From: Stutzerimonas stutzeri
GTDB lineage: Bacteria; Pseudomonadota; Gammaproteobacteria; Pseudomonadales; Pseudomonadaceae
Assembly (NCBI RefSeq): GCF_024448935.1
Contig: NZ_JAMOIE010000036.1
Span: 1-42,642, forward strand
DNA: 42,642 nt
Direction: 5' to 3'
In this document: positions 35,635-42,642 of the stretch, piece by piece
Layout of the letters: every line of letters starts with the position of its first letter
How positions within the stretch are numbered: the stretch's first letter is position 1
The notes under the pieces: model-generated
Databases searched by the model: none
Told to the model about the DNA's origin: nothing
The model's input: the letters and a program-made list of their open reading frames with translations, nothing else
Position numbers and translations under genes: made by a program

Positions 35635-36525
35635 TCAGTTACGCATCCAGGGCGGCGTGGGCGGCTCGTCGCTGGGCTCGTCCGCTGCATTGCGCAGGGC
35701 TTCCTTGCGCTCCTGTTCGGCCAGGGTCGCCTTGATCTCCCGCATCACCGCATCCAGATCCGCTGCATCTTCCGGCTCGGCGAATTCCCCGCTCAGCTCG
35801 GATTCAGGCGTGAGCTTGCCGTCCTCGTACAGCGCCCACATTTCCTTGGCGTAGCGGGTGAACTTGAGCTCGGGCGCGAACTGCCCGAAATAGGCGGACA
35901 TGTTGCCGACGTCGCGCTCAAGCATCTCGAAGGCATGGTTGTTGCCCGCCGCGTCCACCGCCTGCGGCAGGTCGATGATCACCGGGCCGTGCTCGTCGAG
36001 CAGCACGTTGAACTCGGAGAGGTCGCCATGCACCAGCCCGGCACAGAGCATCTTGACCACCTCATGGATCATGAAAGCATGGAACTCCCGCGCATCATCG
36101 GGATGCAGGTCGACGTCGTTGAGACGCGGAGCGGCATCGCCATCTTCACCGGAGATCATCTCCATCAACAGCACGCCATCGAGGAAGTCGTACGGCTTGG
36201 GCACTCGCACGCCGGCATCCGCCAGCCTGAACAAGGCGGCGACTTCGGCGTTCTGCCAGTTTTCCTCTTTTTCCTTGCGCCCATGCTTGGAGCCCTTGGC
36301 CATGGCGCGGGCATCACGGCTGCTACGGACCTTGCGGCCTTCCTGATATTTCACGGCTTGGCGAAAGCTGCGGTTGTTGGCTTCCTTGTAGACCTTGGCG
36401 CAACGCAGCTCGTCACCACAGCGCACTACATAAACCGCTGCTTCCTTGCCGCTCATCAGCGGCCGCAGCACTTCGTCGATCAGCCCATCCTCGACCAACG
36501 GCTCGAGTCGTTTTGGCGTTTTCAT
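35635..36525 (-). CDS. RIO1-family serine protein kinase
   Basis: This 296-residue atypical kinase has MSGKEAAVYVVRCG (nucleotide loop), CAKVYKEANNRSFRQ (ATP lysine), LVHGDLSEFNVLL (catalytic HGD) and VIIDLPQAVD (metal-binding DLPQ). These are the RIO-family landmarks. RIO kinases in bacteria are found mostly in gammaproteobacteria and archaeal-type lineages; their substrate here is unknown. The C-terminal 40 residues are acidic and probably unstructured. It is divergent from ada and convergent with the REP array. Confidence 0.88.
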   Translation of the reverse strand: MKTPKRLEPLVEDGLIDEVLRPLMSGKEAAVYVVRCGDELRCAKVYKEANNRSFRQAVKYQEGRKVRSSRDARAMAKGSKHGRKEKEENWQNAEVAALFRLADAGVRVPKPYDFLDGVLLMEMISGEDGDAAPRLNDVDLHPDDAREFHAFMIHEVVKMLCAGLVHGDLSEFNVLLDEHGPVIIDLPQAVDAAGNNHAFEMLERDVGNMSAYFGQFAPELKFTRYAKEMWALYEDGKLTPESELSGEFAEPEDAADLDAVMREIKATLAEQERKEALRNAADEPSDEPPTPPWMRN

Positions 36526-36603
36526 CAGCGGCTTACAGACCCTATTTGACTATGCAGATCTGCAGGTTACGGCAATCACGAACGGGCTTCCATGCTCGCC
36601 CGC

Positions 36604-36618
36604 AAGTTTAAAAGCGCG
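36604..36618 (+). promoter_or_regulatory. Possible Ada box upstream of ada
   Basis: AGTTTAAAAGCGCG resembles the E. coli Ada box (AATT...AAAGCGCA). It lies about 65 bases before the ada start, where methylated Ada would activate its own gene. Confidence 0.4.
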
Positions 36619-36683
36619 TTGTGGATTGGCATCGCAGGCGAGCAGGACGGACAATCGAAATCAACCACTCAAGGAGCACCGCA

Positions 36684-37721
36684 ATGCTCGATTCCGACCG
36701 CTGCTGGCACGCCCTCTGCGACCGCGACGCAGGCTTCGATAGTCACTTCGTGTTCGCCGTCCGCTCGACCCGAATCTTCTGCCGTCCAAGTTGCCCGGCT
36801 CGCCGCCCACGACGTGACGGCGTCAGCTTCTTCAGCAATGCCGCAGATGCCGAAGCCGCCGGCTATCGTGCCTGCAGGCGCTGCTCGCCACAGGGGCAAA
36901 GCCCAGCCGAACAGCTCGACGCCCTGGTCATCGCCGCCTGTCGCCTGCTGAATGAAAGCCCCGAGCCGATGACGCTGGACCAATTGGCCGCGCGTATCGG
37001 TCTGTCCCCGTCGCACCTGGCTCGCGCATTCAAAACCCGCACCGGTCTCACGCCCCGCGCCTGGGCTGTGGCGCGCCGCCGTGAGCGACTGGAGACGCGT
37101 TTGCCGGCAGCCGATTCGGTACTGGGCGCAGCGCTGGATGCGGGCTATGGCAGTACCCGTGGCGCCTATCAGAACATCACGGCACTGAGCCCGGCGCAGC
37201 GTCGCCGCCAGGGTGCCGGTGAATCGCTGCGCTATGCCGTCAGCGCCTGTCCATTGGGGCTGTTGCTGATTGCCGCCAGCGACCAGGGAATCTGTGCGCT
37301 GCTGTTCGGTGACGACGAACAGACGCTGCTGAGCGAATTGCAGTCGCGCTTCGCCGCAGCCGAGCTGCTGCGCGACCAGGAAGGCCTGGGCGAATGGCTG
37401 CACTCGATCCTGGCTCAGCTGGAAGAGCCCTCACGCGCCGCCCGGCTGCCGCTCGATCTGCGCGGCAGCGCGTTTCAGCAACGGGTCTGGCAAGCGTTGC
37501 AGGAGATTCCCCCGGGCCAAACCCGGCGTTATGGTGAGCTGGCTGAACGCCTCGGCAGCCATGCGCGAGCCGTCGCCCGGGCCTGTGCGAGCAATCCCGT
37601 CGGGCTGCTGGTGCCCTGTCACCGCGTCGTTGGTGCCAATCAGGCACTGACCGGCTATCGCTGGGGCATCGAGCGCAAGGCCGCGTTGCTCGAATCGGAG
37701 CGCGAGGACTCGGGAGCCTGA
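36684..37721 (+). CDS. ada: Bifunctional DNA repair methyltransferase and regulator Ada
   Basis: This protein of about 345 residues removes methyl groups from DNA and turns on its own response. The N-terminal domain has the zinc cysteines Cys33, Cys37, Cys64 and Cys67 (FCRPSC and CRRC), one of which accepts methyl from phosphotriesters. An AraC-type helix-turn-helix follows at about 85-175. The C-terminal domain carries VPCHRVVG with the O6-methylguanine acceptor, Cys about 312. The start at 36684 has AAGGAG upstream; the longer frame from 36621 lacks it. Confidence 0.93.
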   Translation: MLDSDRCWHALCDRDAGFDSHFVFAVRSTRIFCRPSCPARRPRRDGVSFFSNAADAEAAGYRACRRCSPQGQSPAEQLDALVIAACRLLNESPEPMTLDQLAARIGLSPSHLARAFKTRTGLTPRAWAVARRRERLETRLPAADSVLGAALDAGYGSTRGAYQNITALSPAQRRRQGAGESLRYAVSACPLGLLLIAASDQGICALLFGDDEQTLLSELQSRFAAAELLRDQEGLGEWLHSILAQLEEPSRAARLPLDLRGSAFQQRVWQALQEIPPGQTRRYGELAERLGSHARAVARACASNPVGLLVPCHRVVGANQALTGYRWGIERKAALLESEREDSGA

Positions 37722-37770
37722 CGGCGATCTGGCGGTCCGATAGTGCATGCCCCTGGAATCGAGAGCCGCC

Positions 37771-38016
37771 ATGACCGAACTGAAACGCTACCGCATCCAC
37801 TATCTGATCAACGGCAATCCGGCCTCGCTGACGCTCAGCTCCTTCGAACAGCCGGACATGGAACAGGCCGAACTGGAAATTCTGCTGCATCATGTCCGCG
37901 AGCCACGCGCGGCAACCGATGCTCCTTGGGAGACTCCAACGCGGCCCAGCGAGGACAGCCGCATGGCGGAGCTGGGGGTCAGCGACATCCAGATCGAGGA
38001 AGAGCCGAATCGCTGA
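37771..38016 (+). CDS. Small conserved-type protein of unknown function
   Basis: This protein of about 81 residues, MTELKRYRIHYLINGNPASL then TLSSFEQPDMEQAELEILLHH, has a likely strand-turn-strand-helix start and an acidic tail. It has no signal peptide or membrane segment. GAGAG precedes the ATG at 37771; the ATG at 37747 is less likely. It lies between ada and the TatD gene on the same strand, 49 bp after ada and 36 bp before the next start. I do not recognise the family, and only the coding potential and spacing support it. Confidence 0.6.
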   Translation: MTELKRYRIHYLINGNPASLTLSSFEQPDMEQAELEILLHHVREPRAATDAPWETPTRPSEDSRMAELGVSDIQIEEEPNR

Positions 38017-38052
38017 AGGGGTCCCGCCGTTCATACCAGACCAGGAGAAACC

Positions 38053-38832
38053 GTGCGCCTGATCGACACCCACACCCATCTCGACTTCGACCCTTTCGAC
38101 GCCGACCGCGGTGAGGTGCTGACCCGCTGTGCGGCGGCTGGAGTCATGCGCGTTCTGGTGCTTGGCGTGCATCAGGCGAACTGGGACAGGGTCTGGCAGA
38201 TGGCGCAGGACGAACCGGCCGTCTATGCCGCGCTGGGTCTGCACCCGGTGTTCCTGCAGGATCACCGACCGGAGCATGTCGACGCGCTGCGCGACTGGCT
38301 GCAGCGCCTTCGCGGGGAGGACAAGCTCTGCGCCATCGGCGAGATCGGCCTCGACTACTTCATCGAAAACCCGGACAAAGAACGCCAGCAACAGCTACTC
38401 GAAGCGCAGTTGGACTTGGCCATCCAGTTCGAACTGCCGGTGCTGCTGCACGTGCGTCGCGCCCACGCGGCGATGATCGCCACGCTGAAACGCTACAAGC
38501 TCAAGCGCACCGGCATCGCCCACGCCTTCAGTGGCAGTTGGGAAGAAGCCCGGGAATACATCAAGCTCGGCTACAAGCTCGGCCTGGGCGGCGCCGGCAC
38601 CTGGCCCCAGGCGCACCGCATGCGCCGGGTGCTGCAGCAGCTGCCGCTCGAGAGCATCGTGCTGGAAACCGACGCCCCCGATATCCCGCCCCACAGCCAC
38701 GCCGGCCAACGCAACAGCCCGGAATTCCTGCCGGACATCTGCCGCGAATTGGCCGAACTGCGCGGCATCAGCCCAAACGAGCTGGCAGATGCCAGCTATC
38801 GCAACAGCTGCGAGTTGTTTGGCTGGAAGTGA
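38053..38832 (+). CDS. TatD-family metal-dependent DNase/hydrolase (YjjV-like)
   Basis: This 259-residue TIM-barrel metallohydrolase has DTHTHLDF near the start (metal histidines), IGEIGLDYF, LHVRRAH, HAFSGSWEEA and ETDAPDIPPH near the end. These are the five TatD metal sites. TatD nucleases act on DNA and on some RNA; the close E. coli relative YjjV is of uncertain role. The start is a GTG with AGGAG eight bases upstream. Confidence 0.9.
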   Translation: MRLIDTHTHLDFDPFDADRGEVLTRCAAAGVMRVLVLGVHQANWDRVWQMAQDEPAVYAALGLHPVFLQDHRPEHVDALRDWLQRLRGEDKLCAIGEIGLDYFIENPDKERQQQLLEAQLDLAIQFELPVLLHVRRAHAAMIATLKRYKLKRTGIAHAFSGSWEEAREYIKLGYKLGLGGAGTWPQAHRMRRVLQQLPLESIVLETDAPDIPPHSHAGQRNSPEFLPDICRELAELRGISPNELADASYRNSCELFGWK

Positions 38833-38919
38833 TCGCTCGGTCCAGGCCCACTCTGTCGAACATCACTGCCTAGGCACAACACCGATTAGCGGCTAGGCGC
38901 CGCTTAACAAGCGGCAGGG

Positions 38920-40950
38920 TCAGACGCGGAACGCGCCGATCAATTGCTGCAGGCGTCCAACCAGTTCGGTGAGCTCGCGACTCGCTTGCTCGGTATGGCC
39001 TGCGCCCTCGGCGGTGCGCTGCCCAGCCTCGTTGATCGCGACAATGTTGCGATCGATGTCATGAGCAACGGCGGTCTGTTGCTCGGCGGCCGCGGCGATC
39101 TGCTGATTCTGGTCAACGATGACACCGACCGCACCAAGGATATTTTCAAGTGCCTGCTGAACCTGGGCCGACTGGCTGACCGTTTGTTCAGCCATCGAGT
39201 GGCTGGCGTGCATGGTCTTGACCGCGGCACCGACGCCGCCCTGCAGGCGACCAACCATCTGCTCGATTTCTTCGGTGGACTGTTGGGTGCGCTTGGCCAG
39301 GCTGCGCACTTCATCAGCCACAACAGCGAAGCCGCGGCCCTGCTCGCCTGCGCGTGCCGCCTCGATCGCCGCGTTGAGCGCCAGCAGGTTGGTCTGCTCG
39401 GCCACGCCCTTGATGACATCCAATACCTGGCTGATGGCTTTGCTGTCGCTTGCCAGCTGATTGATCACACTGACCGATTGTTCGATCTCGGCGGCCAGGA
39501 GGCCGATGCCGCTCACCTGCGCCTCGACCAGGGTACGACCGCTGACGGTTTCCTCATTGACACTCTGAGCGCTGCCCACTGCGGCTTCAGCACTGGTGGC
39601 CACTTCCTGCGCGGTCGCCGACATCTCGTTCATTGCCGTGGCGACCTGCTCGATCTGCCCTCGCTGTTCGGACACCGTCTGGTTGCTCTCGCCAGAGACG
39701 GTTTCCACGCGCGAAGCCTGACGCTCCACTTCGCCCACTGTATGTCCGACGCGCTCGATAAGTTCGCGGATTTTCGACACCGTCTCGTTGAACACCTGAC
39801 CCAGCTCACCCAGCTCGTCGCGGCTTTGCACCTTGAAACGCGCTGTCATATCCCCTGCGGCCACTCGGTCCATGGTGGCACCGAGGCTGCGCAACGATGC
39901 ACGAGTAGACATGTAGAACGCGCTGTAGAGGTAGACGATCAGTACAAACACCACTGCTAGTGCGGCCAACAGCAGCACCATCAGTAATTGCTTCTGCTCC
40001 AGGCGCTGTTCGAGCTGGTCATCCAGGAAGCCGAGGATGGCGTCGTTGAGCGCATAGGTTTTCGCCATCTCGGTGCTGATCAGGTCGTAGAAATTTTCCC
40101 AGGGCTGATCCAGCGCCTCGGCCATGATCACCTGATCTTGAAAGATGTCGCTGCTCGACTGCAGGGAGCCGCGACTGGCGGTGGCCTGGCTCTCGAGCTG
40201 GCGCTGCGCGGCGGGGCTACTGCCTAGCACGTCCTGCAGTTGGGCACCGTATTGCGCTTGCTGCTTTTCCAGCTCCAGCAGCAGGTCGTCCAGCTTGTTG
40301 CTGGCATCGGAATTCAGGTAACCCTGGCCGAACGTATAAGAGCCCACCGAGCGACCTTCGCCGAGCGTGGCGGTTATTGAGGGCGTTACGGAGGTCAGAA
40401 GCTCGGCCAGCAATCGTACGTCTCGCTGACTGTCCTGGCTCAATCCCGACTGGCTGGCGATCAGCTTGATCATGACCTGAGCCTTGCCCAGCAACGCACG
40501 GGCCATGGCGGTCTTCGTCTGCAGCGACTGCTGCGACTGAGCTTCACGCAGGGCAGCATCGAGTTCATCTCGACGCTGGGTGAATTCAGCGACCTGCTCG
40601 GGGTTATCGCTGGCCGGCGTCAGGTTCTGCATCCGCGCGGAAATCTCTCGTTCAGCATTGGCCAGTCGAGTGATCAGCGCCTGCACCTCACCGGTCTGGC
40701 CAATGATGCCTTCGATCTCGACCAGATCTTTCCAATCTTCCATCTCGCGGCGTAGCTGCAAGGCCGTGCCAAGCAGCTCCAGGCTGCGCAACTCAGTTCG
40801 AGTGCCCAGAAACTCACCGTACGAATCCCGTACCAAATAGAAATTGGTCAGCAGCATGGGGACGAAAAAGAGCACGCTGATCAGGCTGAACTTCATGCCG
40901 AAGCTCAGACGGTTCATCAGGGCGATGGCCGGATACAACAGACTTTTCAA
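38920..40950 (-). CDS. Methyl-accepting chemotaxis protein
   Basis: This transducer of about 676 residues sends periplasmic or membrane signals to CheA. A first helix lies at about residues 21-40 and a second at 321-345, with about 280 residues between them forming a mainly helical sensor domain. HAMP follows to about 400, then the coiled-coil signalling domain with [20 protein letters not shown] then SLAKRT. A TTG start at 40950 is set by GGGAG seven bases ahead; the typical Pseudomonas opening [20 protein letters not shown] follows, while the longer frame to 41145 runs into non-coding-looking sequence. The ligand is unknown. The C-terminus has no CheR-docking pentapeptide. Confidence 0.9.
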   Translation of the reverse strand: MKSLLYPAIALMNRLSFGMKFSLISVLFFVPMLLTNFYLVRDSYGEFLGTRTELRSLELLGTALQLRREMEDWKDLVEIEGIIGQTGEVQALITRLANAEREISARMQNLTPASDNPEQVAEFTQRRDELDAALREAQSQQSLQTKTAMARALLGKAQVMIKLIASQSGLSQDSQRDVRLLAELLTSVTPSITATLGEGRSVGSYTFGQGYLNSDASNKLDDLLLELEKQQAQYGAQLQDVLGSSPAAQRQLESQATASRGSLQSSSDIFQDQVIMAEALDQPWENFYDLISTEMAKTYALNDAILGFLDDQLEQRLEQKQLLMVLLLAALAVVFVLIVYLYSAFYMSTRASLRSLGATMDRVAAGDMTARFKVQSRDELGELGQVFNETVSKIRELIERVGHTVGEVERQASRVETVSGESNQTVSEQRGQIEQVATAMNEMSATAQEVATSAEAAVGSAQSVNEETVSGRTLVEAQVSGIGLLAAEIEQSVSVINQLASDSKAISQVLDVIKGVAEQTNLLALNAAIEAARAGEQGRGFAVVADEVRSLAKRTQQSTEEIEQMVGRLQGGVGAAVKTMHASHSMAEQTVSQSAQVQQALENILGAVGVIVDQNQQIAAAAEQQTAVAHDIDRNIVAINEAGQRTAEGAGHTEQASRELTELVGRLQQLIGAFRV

Positions 40951-41175
40951 AAGACGTCTCCCAATTTTTGTTGTATTGCCATCAGCGTCGAGACTGCGGC
41001 AGGGCTCGTCAGAGAAGGGTGCGAGAAAACTTATACGGGATATCGGACGGGGCTCATGTAACTTAAGGTAATGGCAGAGTGACACCCCGACAACTGGCAG
41101 AAGACCCGCCGATTCCGGCATATCCACCGCACTTATGCGGAGCATCCGTCCCGAGCGCGGAGCGGCATCGATTCG

Positions 41176-42012
41176 CTAGAGGAACAGGATCCAGAGCGCG
41201 ATCGCCGTGTACCAGAGGATGCGAGCGCGCACGAGCAAGGCGGCGAGACTGTCGAGGCGCCCGATGCCCGCTTGGCCGGCGTAGGGCTCGTCCAGGTCAG
41301 CCGCCACTGGGCCGACCTCGGCCAGGAGCTGCCGAGCAGGAACACCCCAGTGCAACAAATCAGCCAGCATGGCACGATTAGCCGCGACGAAATTGCCGAC
41401 CAGGCCGAAGCTGGCCAGCAGCACCCGCACCGGTAGCCAGTCGAAGGCATGCCTGAACTGGCCCGCCCGCTCGCGTATGGCCTCGGCCTTGGCGTGCTCG
41501 ATGGTCAATGCAAGCAGCCGATAGGCGAGCGCCGCCACGGGACCAAGCAGTACGTACCAGAAGATCACCGCAAAGAAGCCTTGATGGCTGCGCCAGAGCA
41601 ACTGTGCTTCCACGGCCCGTAACAGGCCCGGCGCATCCGTCGCGCTGAGCCCCAGGTCACGCTCGGCGACCAGTGCTGCAGCTTCGTCATCACCGCGACG
41701 CCAGGCATCGCGGAACGGCCCGAGCTCGCGCTTGACCTGGCCTCGACCCAGACTGTAGAGCAGCACCAGCAGGTGCAGGGGCAGGCTTAGCCAGCCATAG
41801 GCCAGCGGCTCGAGCGCCATCAACAGCAGGCCAAGCAACAGCGCCGGCAGCACCACCAGAAGGAACAGGCTCAGCCAGGGCTCACGCCTCGACTCCGCAC
41901 CACCCTCGACGTGCGCCAGCCAGCGCAGCCAAGGCCCGTCATCCTGCACCGCACGTCGCCAATCGGTAAGCTTATCGATGGCCAGGGCCAAGAACACCAC
42001 GAGAAAAATCAT
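41176..42012 (-). CDS. ampE: AmpE, regulatory inner-membrane protein
   Basis: This 278-residue membrane protein has four predicted helices, a central cytoplasmic part and the CobD/Cbib-like AmpE pattern (LWRSHQGFFAVIFWYVLLGP, FDWLPVRVL, AMLADLLHWG). It works with AmpD in sensing cell-wall recycling and beta-lactamase control, though the exact role is unclear. It is 24 bp after ampD, the usual order. Confidence 0.9.
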   Translation of the reverse strand: MIFLVVFLALAIDKLTDWRRAVQDDGPWLRWLAHVEGGAESRREPWLSLFLLVVLPALLLGLLLMALEPLAYGWLSLPLHLLVLLYSLGRGQVKRELGPFRDAWRRGDDEAAALVAERDLGLSATDAPGLLRAVEAQLLWRSHQGFFAVIFWYVLLGPVAALAYRLLALTIEHAKAEAIRERAGQFRHAFDWLPVRVLLASFGLVGNFVAANRAMLADLLHWGVPARQLLAEVGPVAADLDEPYAGQAGIGRLDSLAALLVRARILWYTAIALWILFL

Positions 42013-42035
42013 CTATCGAATCCTGTCAGGACAAT

Positions 42036-42587
42036 TCAGGCAACGATCGAGGCCGTGCGCAAACGTTGCCAATCAAATGCGGAACCGGGATCGGTCTTGC
42101 GTCCCGGCGCGATATCGCTATGGCCACAGACGCGCTCCGGCGTGATCGCCGGATAGGCCTGCTGAAGCAGGCGACACAGTGAGATCAGGCTGTCGTACTG
42201 GGCTTCACTGAACGGCGTTTCATCAGTGCCCTCCAGCTCGACCCCAATGGAGAAGTCGTTGCAACTTTGCCGGTCACCGAAACAGGAAACACCGGCGTGC
42301 CAGGCGCGCTCCAGACAAGAGACGAACTGGGTGATCGCGCCATCACGTTCGATCAGGAAATGCGCCGACACCTGCAGGGTAGCTATTTCTTCGAAGAAGG
42401 GATGCTCGTCGCACGGCAGGCAGTTCTGGAAAAACTGTTGGACTTTCCCGGTCCCGAACTGGCCAGGCGGCAGGCTGATGTTGTGAATGACCAGCAGGGA
42501 AATCTCGCCATCCGGACGCTGGTTGAAGTTGGGCGAAGGGCAATGGCGTACACCTCGGCACCATCCTGTCGCATGATCCAGCTGCAT
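42036..42587 (-). CDS. ampD: 1,6-anhydro-N-acetylmuramyl-L-alanine amidase
   Basis: This zinc amidase of about 183 residues cleaves the anhydromuropeptides of cell-wall recycling and thereby keeps AmpR-driven beta-lactamase off. It has SLLVIHNISLPPG (first zinc histidine), SAHFLIERDG, CNDFSIGVELEG and VCGHSDIAPGRKTDPG (second histidine and aspartate ligands). It is a cytoplasmic protein without signal peptide. The start at 42587 is set by homology to MQLDHATGW and an AGG upstream; the frame extends to 42635 without support. Confidence 0.93.
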   Translation of the reverse strand: MQLDHATGWCRGVRHCPSPNFNQRPDGEISLLVIHNISLPPGQFGTGKVQQFFQNCLPCDEHPFFEEIATLQVSAHFLIERDGAITQFVSCLERAWHAGVSCFGDRQSCNDFSIGVELEGTDETPFSEAQYDSLISLCRLLQQAYPAITPERVCGHSDIAPGRKTDPGSAFDWQRLRTASIVA

Positions 42588-42642
42588 TGGTGCGAAACCT
42601 GGGTAACCTGCGGGTCTGCAGGCTAGCGCCTGCAAGCTGCAA

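Overview
The window looks like chromosomal DNA of a high-GC gammaproteobacterium of the Pseudomonas / Stutzerimonas (P. stutzeri) type. Supporting signs are the ampD-ampE pair, a CueR-type copA/copZ/cueR module, the Pseudomonas-style chemoreceptor start, GTAGGAGC-type REP palindromes and GCTTCAA heptamer repeats. No rRNA, tRNA or CRISPR array was recognised.

Region 1 (1-2071) is accessory and visibly lower in GC. A 5'-truncated, frameshifted IS91-family transposase is followed by what reads as the end of an integron gene-cassette array. It holds two toxin-antitoxin cassettes (Phd/YefM-ParE and BrnT-CopG), three attC-like sites, and the tail of a VapC toxin on the opposite strand. No integrase gene is inside the window.

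Region 2 (2072-14807) is a Wzx/Wzy-type exopolysaccharide or capsule locus, almost all on the minus strand. In transcription order it holds a tyrosine autokinase/chain-length protein (Wzc type), a flippase (Wzx), a WecG/TagA-type transferase, GalE, a GH5 glycosidase, a Wzy-like polymerase, a GT4 transferase and a GT32 transferase. A second, larger GH5 paralogue lies divergently on the plus strand. The initiating phosphoglycosyl transferase and the outer-membrane exporter are not here. About 1 kb of AT-richer DNA lies upstream of wzc and probably carries the control region.

Region 3 (15840-19584) has a DUF2231 membrane protein overlapping a lipoprotein PQQ-type dehydrogenase, then a second periplasmic PQQ-type aldose dehydrogenase. 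A decayed phytase/esterase-like gene and a cysteine-rich copper-storage protein follow.

Region 4 (19776-28388) holds a YigZ protein, adenine deaminase with a zinc-free-type alcohol dehydrogenase, a Bcr/CflA drug exporter divergent from a TetR regulator with a good operator between them, and the copper module copZ / copA / cueR with two back-to-back CueR promoters.

Region 5 (28501-42642) holds a heptamer repeat, a bacterioferritin without the haem-ligand methionine, a complete RND efflux operon, a 4-copy 148-bp REP array, a RIO kinase, ada, a small unknown protein, a TatD nuclease, a chemoreceptor starting with TTG, ampE and ampD. These look like ordinary core genes.
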